Below are positions 1 through 9,661 of a stretch of DNA of 64,000 nt, one piece after another. Each line of letters opens with the position of its first letter. The first letter of the stretch is position 1. Both the position numbers and the translations under genes were made by a program. Location of the stretch: positions 37,615 to 101,614 of the forward strand of contig JBCDLC010000006.1 of assembly GCA_038745855.1 (NCBI GenBank), given 5' to 3'. The notes under the pieces were generated by a model, which saw only the letters and a program-made list of their open reading frames with translations, was not told the origin of the DNA and did not search any database. The DNA is from UBA5336 sp038745855 (GTDB lineage Bacteria; Pseudomonadota; Alphaproteobacteria; Caulobacterales; Hyphomonadaceae).

Positions 1-78
1 CCTGTCGCGACCGCTTTTTTTGACGCAGGCGGCGGCTCTGCTATGGCTCGAAGGGAACGCCCAAGAGAGGACATGAAC

Positions 79-1296
79 ATGGCGAAGATCAAGGTCGAAA
101 ACCCCATTGTGGAAATGGATGGGGACGAGATGACCCGGATCATCTGGCAGATGATCAAGGATCGGTTGATCCATCCGTATCTCGATGTGGACCTGAAGTA
201 TTTCGATCTTGGCATCGAAGCGCGTGACGCAACTGACGACCAGATCACGATCGATGCGGCGAACGCGACCAAGGAACACGGTGTCGCGGTGAAATGCGCA
301 ACAATTACCCCTGATGAACAGCGCGTTGAAGAATTCGGTCTCAAGAAGATGTGGAAGTCGCCGAACGGCACGATAAGAAACATCCTTGGCGGTGTCGTGT
401 TCCGTGAACCGATTGTGATTTCGAATGTGCCGCGATTGGTGCCGGGCTGGACGCAACCGGTTGTGGTCGGCCGTCACGCCTTTGGGGACCAGTACCGCGC
501 AACGGATTTCCTCGTTCCGGGGGCAGGCAAACTTACCCTGAGATTCGAGGGTGACGACGGTCAGGTTATCGAAGAAGAGGTTTACCGCTTTGAAGAGGCC
601 GGTATCACGATGGGGATGTACAATCTCGATCGGTCGATCCGCGACTTCGCTCGTGCTTGTATGAACTATGGTCTGCAGCGCGAATGGCCGGTATATCTCT
701 CGACCAAGAACACGATCATGAAAAAGTACGATGGCCGCTTCAAAGACTTGTTTCAGGAAGTCTATGAGACTGAATTCGAAGATAAGTTCAAAGCGGTCGG
801 CGCCCATTATGAGCACCGTTTGATCGACGACATGGTCGCCGCCTGTCTGAAATGGTCGGGCGGATATGTCTGGGCCTGCAAGAATTATGATGGCGATGTC
901 CAGTCCGACACCGTTGCCCAGGGCTATGGCTCCCTTGGTCTCATGACTTCGGTCCTGATGACCCCTGATGGCAAAACCGTGGAGGCCGAAGCCGCCCATG
1001 GCACCGTGACGCGGCACTACAGAAACCATCAGAAAGGGGAAGCGACGTCGACTAACTCCATCGCGTCAATCTTTGCCTGGACGCGCGGTCTCGGTCACCG
1101 GGGTCGAATGGATGGCACGCCGGAAGTCAGCCAGTTCGCCCAGCGCCTCGAGGACACCGTGGTCAGCACTGTTGAGGGTGGGCAGATGACGAAGGACCTT
1201 GCCTTGCTGATTGGTCCGGATCAGGACTGGCTCACCACCGAGGGCTTCCTCGAGGCGGTAGCGACGAACTTCGAGAGGGCGATGGCGGCCGGATAG
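79..1296 (+). CDS. icd: NADP-dependent isocitrate dehydrogenase
   Basis: Converts isocitrate to 2-oxoglutarate and CO2 with NADP in the cytosolic TCA cycle. The 405-residue protein is the eukaryote-like homodimeric type common in Alphaproteobacteria: it opens with KVENPIVEMDGDEMTRIIW, has the YLSTKNTIMKKYDG region, and carries EAAHGTVTRHYR with TSTNSIASIFAW near the C-terminus. The ATG at 79 is chosen because AGAGAGG at 64-70 lies 8 nt upstream; an in-frame ATG at 73 would be too close. It stands alone, closed by a strong hairpin just downstream. Confidence 0.97.
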   Translation: MAKIKVENPIVEMDGDEMTRIIWQMIKDRLIHPYLDVDLKYFDLGIEARDATDDQITIDAANATKEHGVAVKCATITPDEQRVEEFGLKKMWKSPNGTIRNILGGVVFREPIVISNVPRLVPGWTQPVVVGRHAFGDQYRATDFLVPGAGKLTLRFEGDDGQVIEEEVYRFEEAGITMGMYNLDRSIRDFARACMNYGLQREWPVYLSTKNTIMKKYDGRFKDLFQEVYETEFEDKFKAVGAHYEHRLIDDMVAACLKWSGGYVWACKNYDGDVQSDTVAQGYGSLGLMTSVLMTPDGKTVEAEAAHGTVTRHYRNHQKGEATSTNSIASIFAWTRGLGHRGRMDGTPEVSQFAQRLEDTVVSTVEGGQMTKDLALLIGPDQDWLTTEGFLEAVATNFERAMAAG

Positions 1297-1318
1297 GCCG
1301 GACCCTTCGGTATTTTAG

Positions 1319-1350
1319 TGCTGGCGCCCCTGGTGTGGCGCCAGCATCTT
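1319..1350 (+). terminator. Rho-independent-like terminator after icd
   Basis: A perfect 10-bp stem (TGCTGGCGCC at 1319-1328, GGCGCCAGCA at 1337-1346) with an 8-nt loop begins 22 nt after the icd stop. The trailing T-tract is short (TCTTTC), so termination may be partial. Confidence 0.75.
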
Positions 1351-1484
1351 TCGGTGAGTATGTTGCTATGGCTGTTTGGTCATAGTCGCCAGGGCTCGGG
1401 CCTGGCCGTCCAACCGACGAACGTCTAATATCGAGAGCAACGCCAAGCGTGTTCAGTGAACGGCTTGAGCATTCGGGATTTTTC

Positions 1485-1691
1485 ATGAAGCATCATCTGA
1501 TGATCGCGATGGGTCTTTTGATGGCCGCCATCTTCTGCTTCCGGATGGCTCACGCGTTCGTGTCCCCGGGCTTTGGCCTCCTCGAGGTCTATTTGTTGGG
1601 CGGCATTTTCCTGTCCGGTGTTTTGTTGTTTTCTGGTCTCAAGGAGCGGAAGCGCAACCGGAATACCGGAAGGTCGGACCCCTCTGGGTAA
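1485..1691 (+). CDS. Small two-helix membrane protein, unknown function
   Basis: A 68-residue protein predicted to have two hydrophobic segments (about residues 4-24 and 32-51) and a positively charged tail (KERKRNRN). No family is recognised. The ATG at 1485 puts the first helix at the N-terminus; an upstream GTG at 1449 would add 12 unremarkable residues. No strong ribosome-binding site is visible. It sits alone between the icd terminator and the symporter operon, so the call rests only on its membrane-protein-like composition. Confidence 0.45.
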   Translation: MKHHLMIAMGLLMAAIFCFRMAHAFVSPGFGLLEVYLLGGIFLSGVLLFSGLKERKRNRNTGRSDPSG

Positions 1692-1725
1692 CCTATTGCC
1701 AACGCCCTGAGCGTGCTTCGAACAA

Positions 1726-1737
1726 GGTCTTTAGACC
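1726..1737. promoter_or_regulatory. Inverted repeat upstream of the symporter operon
   Basis: GGTCT-TT-AGACC forms a perfect short inverted repeat about 90 nt upstream of the DUF4212 start. It could be an operator for the acetate-type symporter operon, but nothing identifies the binding protein. Confidence 0.25.
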
Positions 1738-1825
1738 AAAGTCGGCCTAAACAAACCCAGCAGACTGAGCCACCCTGATGATGCGGTAAAACCACCGTCT
1801 CAGATAAACAGGGAGGATCACGTCC

Positions 1826-2089
1826 GTGTCCAACTACAAACAAGCAGATGCAAAGGGCTATTGGGCGGCAACGGTTCGCCTGACACTTGGCCTATTGGCG
1901 ATCTGGTTTGCCGTATCCTACGGCGCCGGAATACTCTTCCGTGATTTCCTAGACCAATTTTCCATTGGTGGTGCACCGCTAGGGTTCTGGTTTGCGCAGC
2001 AGGGATCGATCTACGTCTTCGTCGCACTTATTTTCTACTATTGCTGGGCCATGGCGCGCCTCGAGCGCAAATTCGGCATTGAGGGGTAG
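1826..2089 (+). CDS. DUF4212 small subunit of sodium:solute symporter
   Basis: An 87-residue inner-membrane protein with two transmembrane helices and the family ending FYYCWAMARLERKFGI. Proteins of this family (also called the putative solute/sodium symporter small subunit) are encoded directly before a large SSS-family subunit, as here, where the next start is only 4 nt away. The GTG start at 1826 is supported by GGGAGG at 1811-1816. Together with the downstream gene it probably imports acetate or a related short monocarboxylate. Confidence 0.9.
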   Translation: MSNYKQADAKGYWAATVRLTLGLLAIWFAVSYGAGILFRDFLDQFSIGGAPLGFWFAQQGSIYVFVALIFYYCWAMARLERKFGIEG

Positions 2090-2093
2090 ATCG

Positions 2094-3887
2094 ATGGACT
2101 GGACCCTTTTCTTCGTCATCACGACATTCGCACTTTACATCGGTATCGCGGTCTGGGCGCGTGCCGGATCAACCGACGACTTCTACGTCGCGGGACACGA
2201 TGTACACCCAACGGTGAATGGCATGGCCACGGCCGCTGACTGGATGTCGGCCGCGTCTTTTCTGTCAATGGCGGGCTTGATTGCATTCCTGGGCTATGGC
2301 GGCTCGGTCTATCTGATGGGCTGGACAGGCGGCTACGTGCTGCTGGCCGTTTTGTTGGCGCCATTTCTGCGAGAATTCGGCAAGTTTACAGTCCCGGATT
2401 TCGTGGGTGATCGCTACTATTCCGACGTCGCCCGGATCATTGCGGTTATCTGCGCGCTGTTTGTGTCCTTCACCTATATCGCTGGACAGATGAAAGGTGT
2501 GGGCGTTGCTTTTTCCGGCTTTCTCGGCGTCGATTTCAATGTCGGGATCATCATCGGAATGGTTATTGTCTTCTTCTATGCTGTTTTGGGCGGGATGAAG
2601 GGCGTTACCTATACGCAGGTGGCGCAGTACTGCGTGCTGATCTTCGCGTACACCGTGCCGGCAATCTTCATGTCTCTCATCATCACGGGGAATCCTATTC
2701 CGCAGTTGGGTTTTGTTAGCAACGCTGCGGGTGAAAGCGTGCCTATGTTGCAGAAATTGAATGGCGTGGTCACCGATCTCGGCTTCCAGGAGTATACGCA
2801 GACCGACAAGTCGATGTTTGATGTGTTTGCGATCACCGGCGCATTGATGTTTGGGACGGCAGGATTACCCCACGTGATCATTCGCTTCTTCACCGTGCCT
2901 AGCGCCAAGGCCGCCCGGTTCTCTGCCGGCTGGGCCCTCGTGTTCATCGCCGCGCTGTACACGACCGCGCCTGCGGTGGGTGCATTCGCCCGGATTAACT
3001 TCATCGATACAGTGAACGAAGCGACCTATATCGCGGACGACGCTGACTACGAGACCGAAGCTGCCGCGATCCTGGCTGCGGGCGGTAAGCCGGTCCCAGC
3101 CTGGTACAAGAGTTGGGAGAAAACGGGCCTGCTCGCCTACGAGGACAAGAACGGCGATGGCATCATGCAGTACCGTGGGCCGAATGCGCCCGACGGAATT
3201 GCCAATGAGGTCGATCCGAACCGGGATATCTTCGTGCTCGCCAATCCGCAGATCGCTCAACTGCCTGAATGGGTGATCGGTCTCGTGGTCGCTGGTGGGC
3301 TTGCAGCGGCATTGTCCACGGCAGCCGGTCTCCTCATGGTGATCTCCTCAGCTGTCAGCCACGATGTCTGCCGAAGGACGTTGTTCAAGAACATGGATGA
3401 CAAAACCGAACTCCGGGTTGCCCGTGGCGCTGCTGCAGGTGCCGTCGTGGCGGCCGGGTTGCTGGGGATCTACTCTGCCCAACTCGGTTTCGTGGCCCAG
3501 GTTGTGGCGTTTGCGTTCGGTCTGGCGTCTGCGTCGCTGTTCCCAGTCATCTTCCTCGGTATCTTCTGGAAGGAGATGAACAAGGAAGGGGCGATCGTCG
3601 CGATGGTGTTCGGTCTCGTCTCGACGTTCGCCTACATCGTATACTTCAAGTTCGGCGGTGGAACGCCCGACCAATACCTGTTCGGGGTCTCACCCGAAGG
3701 CATTGGTTTTGTGTTCATGTGGGTCTCGGGAGCGCTCGGCATTCTCACGGCGTTGGTCACGGCAGCCCCGCCTCAGGATGTTCAGGACCTCGTTGAGGAC
3801 ATCCGGGTTCCAGGAACAAGACAGCCGCACGGTGTCGCCGATGCCACAATGGCTCCTGTTCCTGCTTCGGCTGTTCCCGCAGAATAG
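2094..3887 (+). CDS. Sodium:solute symporter, VC_2705 subfamily (acetate/monocarboxylate type)
   Basis: A 597-residue SSS/SLC5 family permease, the large partner of the upstream DUF4212 subunit. It begins with a membrane helix (MDWTLFFVITTFALYIG) and has AADWMSAASFLSMAG and GTAGLPHVIIRFFTV core signatures. Residues of about 330-400 form a soluble insert rich in Asp/Asn (KNGDGIMQYRG) that is characteristic of this subfamily, followed by VVAGGLAAALSTAAGLL. The ATG at 2094 has GAGGGG 7 nt upstream and follows the DUF4212 stop by 4 nt. Acetate as substrate is inferred from the CrbS/acs neighbours. Confidence 0.92.
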   Translation: MDWTLFFVITTFALYIGIAVWARAGSTDDFYVAGHDVHPTVNGMATAADWMSAASFLSMAGLIAFLGYGGSVYLMGWTGGYVLLAVLLAPFLREFGKFTVPDFVGDRYYSDVARIIAVICALFVSFTYIAGQMKGVGVAFSGFLGVDFNVGIIIGMVIVFFYAVLGGMKGVTYTQVAQYCVLIFAYTVPAIFMSLIITGNPIPQLGFVSNAAGESVPMLQKLNGVVTDLGFQEYTQTDKSMFDVFAITGALMFGTAGLPHVIIRFFTVPSAKAARFSAGWALVFIAALYTTAPAVGAFARINFIDTVNEATYIADDADYETEAAAILAAGGKPVPAWYKSWEKTGLLAYEDKNGDGIMQYRGPNAPDGIANEVDPNRDIFVLANPQIAQLPEWVIGLVVAGGLAAALSTAAGLLMVISSAVSHDVCRRTLFKNMDDKTELRVARGAAAGAVVAAGLLGIYSAQLGFVAQVVAFAFGLASASLFPVIFLGIFWKEMNKEGAIVAMVFGLVSTFAYIVYFKFGGGTPDQYLFGVSPEGIGFVFMWVSGALGILTALVTAAPPQDVQDLVEDIRVPGTRQPHGVADATMAPVPASAVPAE

Positions 3888-3905
3888 AACCGGGAACGCA
3901 TTATT

Positions 3906-3934
3906 CAGGGGGCGGCGCCGAGCGTCGCCCCCTG
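3906..3934 (+). terminator. Hairpin after symporter operon
   Basis: CAGGGGGCG at 3906-3914 pairs with CGCCCCCTG at 3926-3934, starting 18 nt after the symporter stop. Only a weak T-tract follows, so it may be a terminator or an mRNA-stabilising stem. Confidence 0.6.
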
Positions 3935-4046
3935 CTTTCGCGACCTGGGACCCTTCTGAAACCAGGCAACTTTTATTCGATTTTGATGACGGAGACATCG
4001 GATGTGCCGGATTCGACAAGTGATTTTCCCGTGCTAGCGTGACCCT

Positions 4047-7000
4047 ATGGCAATACCGGCTTTGCTCATCCTTATATGTGTCGTGATCTACATGGCGATC
4101 CTGTTCGGCATCGCCTGGCGTCGAGACAAGGAAGCGGCGCAACCTGGATTTGCCCAAAGTCCCGTCGTCTATGCGCTCGCCATCGCGGTCTATTGCACCT
4201 CGTGGACGTTCTTCGGGGCTGTTGGGACAGCAGCATCAAACGGTTGGGAATATGTCCCTATCCTGATGGGACCAGCGCTCGTTTTCCTTTTTCTGCCCGG
4301 TCTTCTCAAGCGAATTGGCGATGTGGCAGAGCGCGAAGGGGTCACCACGCTCTCCGACTTCCTTGCGTCGCGTTATGGCAAAAGCCGTTCGATTGGTGCA
4401 CTCGTGGCTGCGGCAGCCGTCATTGGCAGCGTTCCGTACATTTCGTTGCAGCTGAAATCGGTCGGAATGAGTGTTCAGGCTCTTCTAAGCCCGGTCGGCG
4501 AAGTACCAGCCGATGGTGGAACAGGGTCAGTCCTTCTGACGGCGGTTGGACTGGCCGCGTTCGCGATACTTTTCGGCGCGCGACACTCAGATCTCACGCG
4601 CCATAACGCTGGGCTGATGCGGGTTCTGGCGTTCGAGGCCGTTATCAAGATCGTCGCACTGATTGCAGTTGCTGTGCTTTCGCTGATCCTGCTTCAGTCC
4701 GGGTCGGTCGAAGGCGTCCTAGCCGTGCAGGATGTTTTTCCGGCCGATGTATCTGCCCGCTTCGTCACCATCACCCTTCTTTCGATGGCGGCAATTATCT
4801 GCTTGCCGAGACAATTCCACGTTGGCTTCATCGAGCGCCGTGGGGCTCGCGATCTAACGGTCGCACGGTGGCTTTTTCCGCTTTACATGGTGCTGACGAG
4901 CCTTGTCGTTATTCCAATAACCTTGGCGGGTTCCGCATTGCTACCCGCTGACGTTCCTGCGGATCTCTACGTCCTTCAGCTACCACTCGCGCACCAAAGC
5001 AGCGGACTGGCCTTATTGGTTTTTCTCGGAGGCTTCTCTGCAGCCACTGGCATGGTCATCGTCGCAACCATCGCCCTTTCCAACATGGTCACCAATGAAC
5101 TGATCGTCCCGGCGTTCCTGCGATCTGGACGCCTGGCGACGATCAGCGGCGATGCGGGTGCTCGGATACTATCGATCCGCCGTTTCGTGATCCTGGCGAT
5201 CATCATGCTGTCATATGGCTACTTCCGCATTAGCGGCAGCAGCGAAGCTCTGGCTCAAACAGGATTGCTGTCCTTTGCGGCGGCAGCGCAATTTGCACCG
5301 GCTGTGCTGGGCGCCATCTATTGGCGAGGCGCGAAACGGGCAGGGGCGATGTGGGGAATATCGCTTGGACTCGTAACCTGGGGCTATACGCTCTTTCTAC
5401 CGGCGCTCATTGGTCACGGCACAATGGCTTCGGTGGTCCCGAACTGGCTTGATCCCCATGCTCTCATGGGTGTCAGCATGGGCGATAGCCTCGTGCATGG
5501 CGTCTGTTGGAGCCTGGGGCTGAATGCGCTCGGATTCACCGTGCTGTCGAGCCGGGCGCGGGAACGGTTGCGGGATCGGATACAGGCTGCGGCCTTCATC
5601 GGGGAATTCGGCAGTCGTGCTGGTTTTCGATCCTCGGGACCGGCTGTGACAAAATCCGTGACGCCCGATGGACTGATGACGCTCGCGTCTCGTTTCCTGA
5701 GTGATGAAGCCGTTTCACACGTATTCGAGCGGTTCCAGGCTGACACGAACATACCGACGCGGGGGTCGGAACCTGCCGACTGGCGCCTTGTGCAGAGGAC
5801 GGAGAGACTGCTCGCGAGCGCGCTGGGTGCCTCTTCGGCTCGGGTTGTCATGTCGTCCGCAATTGCGGGCGCTGATGTGGCGCTAGGTGATGTGCTCTCC
5901 ATCCTGGATCAGCAGACACAAGCTGAGCGGTTCGACCGGCACATGCTGCAATCCATGCTCGAGAACATCGAACAGGGGATCAGTGTGGTTGATCAAGACC
6001 AGAACCTTGTCGCCTGGAATAGCGCTTTCGTGGAGATGTTTGACTATCCTGAGGCGCTGGTTCGGCTTGGTTCACCCATCTCGAAACTTATTCAGCACAA
6101 TGTATCGACCGGGTGGATCAGTGGCGATCCGAAGGCAGAGGCTGAGCGCCGCATTGCCCATATGAGAGCCGGACGATCGCACGAGTACGAGCGTCGAAAT
6201 CCCGATGGGCGCTTCCTCAGGATAACCGGAAGTCCCATGCCGGGGGGCGGCTATGTGACGACGTTTACCGACATTACCAAGGATAAGCGGCGCGAACAGG
6301 CCCTCATTGAGGCCAACGAAACCCTCGAACAGCGCGTTGCGGACCGTACCAAGGATCTCAGAGTTATGGCTGATGATCTCGATGCCGCGCGTGCCGAAGC
6401 CGAGGGCGCAAACGCATCGAAGACACGCTTCCTATCGGCGGCAAGCCATGACCTCCTCCAACCGCTAAATGCTGCCCGTCTTTTCCTTGGCGCCGTCGAT
6501 CCTGGCAGTAAGCACGACAATCAGGAACTTTTGGCAAAGGCAGACCGGGCTGTGCGGTCAGCGGACGAATTGCTGAAAGGTCTCTTGGATATTTCCCGTT
6601 TAGATCATTCCAATGTCGAGCCCCATCCACAGACAATCCCTCTTGGGCCGTTACTCGAAGACCTGGCGGATGAGGCGCGCCCGATGGCGGAGACGGTTGG
6701 TCTCGATATTCGAGTTGCACCAACCAGCCTGAGGGTTTCGGCAGATCCAGATTTTTTGCAAAGCATCTTGCGGAATTTCGTTTCGAATGCGCGGCGATAT
6801 TCGCAGAAAGGCGGTATCCTGATTGGTGCACGGCGCGTTGGTTTAATCGGTGTGCGGATTGAAGTGTGGGATACGGGACCTGGTATTCCAGCGGACCAGC
6901 GCGAGAAGCTCTTCAACGAGTTTGAGCGGCTCACCGAACAAGACAACATGGGCATCCGAGGGGCGGGGCTCGGACTTGCCGTCGCAAATCGAATGGCGAA

Positions 7001-7526
7001 ATTGATGGGTACACAGATTGATGTCCGCTCATGGGTTGGCCATGGGAGTGTGTTCTCTGTGCGTCTTCTTCGTGTGAAAGCGCCGATTGTTAGAAAATCC
7101 CGTACTCTGCAAACAAGTACCGGGCCGCTAGGGGAGGATGTGTCGGGACTGAACGTGCTTTGCATCGATGATGAGCCGATTATCCTGGACGGTATGCGCG
7201 CACTCCTCGAGCGCTGGGGATGCAGGGTTTTCACCGAAGTGGAAATTGCATCTGCGATGGCAGTTCGGGCGCATGAAAACGTTCAGGTCGTCATTGCTGA
7301 TTTTGAACTGAAACAGCACCAGTCCGGTTTGGACCTACTGATCTCCATGCGTGACGAGCAGCCTGACCTTGGTATCGCGCTTCTTACGGCTGAAGCGACC
7401 CAAACGCTCACGGAGCGGGCCGAAGAAGCAGATGTTGAACTCATGAGGAAACCTGCCGATCCTGAAGATATACGCCGGTTCTTGGCCAAGGCTGCCTCGA
7501 CTGGGCCAGCCTACGCGGCTGAGTGA
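4047..7526 (+). CDS. crbS: CrbS-like hybrid sensor kinase with SLC5 transporter domain
   Basis: A 1159-residue fusion. Residues about 1-480 form a sodium:solute symporter-like membrane domain, about 630-750 a PAS domain (NIEQGISVVDQDQNLVAWN), then a coiled coil and a HisKA domain with phospho-acceptor H801 in SHDLLQPLNAARLF, an HATPase domain (WDTGPGIP, GAGLGLAVANR) and a C-terminal receiver with D1085. This is the architecture of CrbS/CbrA/NahK-type kinases; CrbS with CrbR is known to activate acs in Vibrio and Pseudomonas. The regulator is the convergent next gene and acs lies two genes further on, so the same circuit is inferred. No clear ribosome-binding site is seen; ATG 4047 is the first usable start. 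Confidence 0.88.
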   Translation: MAIPALLILICVVIYMAILFGIAWRRDKEAAQPGFAQSPVVYALAIAVYCTSWTFFGAVGTAASNGWEYVPILMGPALVFLFLPGLLKRIGDVAEREGVTTLSDFLASRYGKSRSIGALVAAAAVIGSVPYISLQLKSVGMSVQALLSPVGEVPADGGTGSVLLTAVGLAAFAILFGARHSDLTRHNAGLMRVLAFEAVIKIVALIAVAVLSLILLQSGSVEGVLAVQDVFPADVSARFVTITLLSMAAIICLPRQFHVGFIERRGARDLTVARWLFPLYMVLTSLVVIPITLAGSALLPADVPADLYVLQLPLAHQSSGLALLVFLGGFSAATGMVIVATIALSNMVTNELIVPAFLRSGRLATISGDAGARILSIRRFVILAIIMLSYGYFRISGSSEALAQTGLLSFAAAAQFAPAVLGAIYWRGAKRAGAMWGISLGLVTWGYTLFLPALIGHGTMASVVPNWLDPHALMGVSMGDSLVHGVCWSLGLNALGFTVLSSRARERLRDRIQAAAFIGEFGSRAGFRSSGPAVTKSVTPDGLMTLASRFLSDEAVSHVFERFQADTNIPTRGSEPADWRLVQRTERLLASALGASSARVVMSSAIAGADVALGDVLSILDQQTQAERFDRHMLQSMLENIEQGISVVDQDQNLVAWNSAFVEMFDYPEALVRLGSPISKLIQHNVSTGWISGDPKAEAERRIAHMRAGRSHEYERRNPDGRFLRITGSPMPGGGYVTTFTDITKDKRREQALIEANETLEQRVADRTKDLRVMADDLDAARAEAEGANASKTRFLSAASHDLLQPLNAARLFLGAVDPGSKHDNQELLAKADRAVRSADELLKGLLDISRLDHSNVEPHPQTIPLGPLLEDLADEARPMAETVGLDIRVAPTSLRVSADPDFLQSILRNFVSNARRYSQKGGILIGARRVGLIGVRIEVWDTGPGIPADQREKLFNEFERLTEQDNMGIRGAGLGLAVANRMAKLMGTQIDVRSWVGHGSVFSVRLLRVKAPIVRKSRTLQTSTGPLGEDVSGLNVLCIDDEPIILDGMRALLERWGCRVFTEVEIASAMAVRAHENVQVVIADFELKQHQSGLDLLISMRDEQPDLGIALLTAEATQTLTERAEEADVELMRKPADPEDIRRFLAKAASTGPAYAAE

Positions 7527-8161
7527 TCGCTGAGTTCGAGCGCTGACTTGTAGAACAGAAGCGCCTGGGTGCGATTGTTAGCGCCGAGCTTCCTGAGAAT
7601 CGCCGTCATATGCGCCTTAACGGTGGCTTCCGAAATTCCCATTTCATGCGCGATTTGCTTGTTGAGCAAGCCGTCTGACAATCCATTGATGACGCGTTGT
7701 TGGGCCGGGGTAAGGCTCGCAATGCGCTTGACGGCGTCGCTTGTGTCGGCCGGCTGTTCTTCCTGCTTCTCAGGGAACCAGCTCTTGCCTTGAAGGATCA
7801 CGCCAAGTGCGGTGGTCAGGGCGTTCAGGCTCATGCTCTTCGGAAGATAACCTCTGGCTCCTAACGCCTCGGCGCGCTCGAAAACCCAGTCGGACTCCGT
7901 CGCCGATACAATCACAATTGGGGCTTCGGGGGCGTGTTGTCGCAAACGCGCCAAACCGTCGAAACCGTCCGTGTCAGCGAGGTTGAGATCCAACAGGATC
8001 AAGTCTGGCCGCTCTTTCTCAGATTGCGTCATGGCTTCTGCGATTGAGCCTGCATGTATCGCACAGGCCAATGAATTACTCGCCAGTGCTAGAGCTGTTT
8101 CGAGTGCGTCCCGAAACAGGGGGTGATCATCCACGATCAGGGCTTTTGGCGCGTCCGCCAC
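7511..8161 (-). CDS. crbR: CrbR-like LuxR-family response regulator
   Basis: A 216-residue NarL/FixJ-type regulator. The receiver domain has the acidic pair at D11/D12 and phospho-acceptor D58 (DLILLDLNLAD). The C-terminal LuxR helix-turn-helix spans about residues 150-205 (LSDGLLNKQIAHEMGISEAT). It is tail-to-tail with the kinase gene, their 3' ends overlapping by 16 nt, and is divergent from the porin-acs unit, an ideal position to control that promoter. Assignment as CrbR is from this context plus family type. Confidence 0.87.
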   Translation of the reverse strand: MADAPKALIVDDHPLFRDALETALALASNSLACAIHAGSIAEAMTQSEKERPDLILLDLNLADTDGFDGLARLRQHAPEAPIVIVSATESDWVFERAEALGARGYLPKSMSLNALTTALGVILQGKSWFPEKQEEQPADTSDAVKRIASLTPAQQRVINGLSDGLLNKQIAHEMGISEATVKAHMTAILRKLGANNRTQALLFYKSALELSDHSAA

Positions 8162-8236
8162 GGTTTCCTCCCGGATTTTGCTCGCCGGTTTTCCGATCTT
8201 GAGCGCGTTTCCTGGATGCTAGGATGACGGCGTTGA

Positions 8237-8256
8237 GAAAGCTTGTCGAGGCTTTC
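8237..8256. promoter_or_regulatory. Inverted repeat in crbR/porin divergent promoter region
   Basis: GAAAGC at 8237-8242 and GCTTTC at 8251-8256 form an inverted repeat inside the 187-nt gap between crbR and the porin gene. It is a candidate CrbR operator by position only. Confidence 0.25.
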
Positions 8257-8348
8257 TTCGACCAAGGTCGTAACACCAATGGCTAATAGCGGTGCGGCGC
8301 GCCTCCCGGGATACTCACCAGCAGAAAGTGATGTATACGGAGGATCGC

Positions 8349-9644
8349 ATGCTAAGATGCGTAAAGCACGGATTGTTTGCGGGTACAGCCCTCGGGCTTG
8401 TCGGAGGTGCTGCAGCGCAGGATGGCGATATCGAAGACAGGATTGCCGCCCTGGAAGCCATGGTGGAGGAGCTACGAGCGGAACTCGCGGCAGAACGGGC
8501 AGATATGGACGATGCAATCGTCCGTCTGGATAAGGTTGAAAAAGCAACTCCTACAGATCGAGCCTTCGCGACGAACACCGGCTTCATGGTCGGTGACACG
8601 ACGTTCAAGTTGGCCGGATTTATTGACGTTGATGCTCACGCCACGACCCTGAGCGATGGTGAGATCGCATCCAACTCCATTGCCCGTGACTTCTACATCC
8701 CAGGCGCTACGCCGGTTGGCGGCAGTGAAACGAGCTTTACCGATATAACCGCTCAGGCCTCGCGTTTTGCAATTACAGCGCAGAAGCCGGTGGGCGAGAA
8801 ATCTCTGACCGGATATCTGGAGCTCGACTTCCTTGGATCCGCTCAAGGCAACGAGCTTGTCGCCAGCTCGTTCAGCCCACGTCTAAGGCGTGCCTATATC
8901 GATTATGGTGGCTGGAGAGTTGGTCAGGAATGGTCCACGTTTCAGAACACATCGACAATTCCGGAGAGCGCAAGCTTCCTCGTGCTTTCGGATGGTATGG
9001 TGTTCGTTCGGCAAGCTCAGATCCGATACTCCCGCGGAAACTGGCAGTTCGCTGTCGAGAACCCGAACACGACGAGCCTGAACATTGGATCGCGGGATGA
9101 GAATTTACTGCCCGATGTCGTTGGCCGGTACAATCTCAAAGGCGATTTCGGCAACATCTCTTTCTCAGGAATAGCCCGCCAGCTGAGAGCAGACTTTGGG
9201 GAAACTGAGGAAGAAACGTTCGGATACGGATTAAGCGTCGCTGGTCGTGTCAACCTGGGCAAAAGAGATGACATCCGCTTCAACCTCACCGGGGGAGAGG
9301 GGCTGGGACGCTACATCGGATTAGCGGCCAGTCGAGCAACCGCGCTTGATCCGAGCGGCGATCTTGACGCTATTCCCAGCTTCGGTGGACTGATCGCCTG
9401 GCGTCATCCCTTTGGCGAAACCGCGCGTTTCAACATCGGATATTCTGGACTGTTCATCGACAATCCAGGCTTTCTCGCTGGGGATGTCACATCATCAGTT
9501 CAGTCAGCCTACGGAGCGATACTCTGGGATATTGCTCCGAAAGTCACGACTGGCGTGGAGTTGAATTACGGCATCCGCGAACTCGAAAGCGGCGAAGATG
9601 GCGACATCACCCGCTTTACCGTCTCAACCAAATACGCATTCTAG
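8349..9644 (+). CDS. DcaP-like outer membrane porin
   Basis: A 431-residue exported protein. Residues 1-22 are a signal peptide ending GGAAA, residues about 25-60 a charged coiled coil (DIEDRIAALEAMVEELRAEL), and the rest an alternating beta-barrel sequence ending in a C-terminal Phe (TKYAF), as outer-membrane barrels do. A short N-terminal coiled coil before FKLAGFIDVDA is typical of DcaP-type trimeric porins for small acids. GGAGGA at 8339-8344 supports the ATG at 8349; the ATG at 8331 is less likely. It lies 17 nt before acs and probably admits the acids that Acs consumes. Confidence 0.82.
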   Translation: MLRCVKHGLFAGTALGLVGGAAAQDGDIEDRIAALEAMVEELRAELAAERADMDDAIVRLDKVEKATPTDRAFATNTGFMVGDTTFKLAGFIDVDAHATTLSDGEIASNSIARDFYIPGATPVGGSETSFTDITAQASRFAITAQKPVGEKSLTGYLELDFLGSAQGNELVASSFSPRLRRAYIDYGGWRVGQEWSTFQNTSTIPESASFLVLSDGMVFVRQAQIRYSRGNWQFAVENPNTTSLNIGSRDENLLPDVVGRYNLKGDFGNISFSGIARQLRADFGETEEETFGYGLSVAGRVNLGKRDDIRFNLTGGEGLGRYIGLAASRATALDPSGDLDAIPSFGGLIAWRHPFGETARFNIGYSGLFIDNPGFLAGDVTSSVQSAYGAILWDIAPKVTTGVELNYGIRELESGEDGDITRFTVSTKYAF

Positions 9645-9661
9645 GAGGAAGGGTCCAAGCC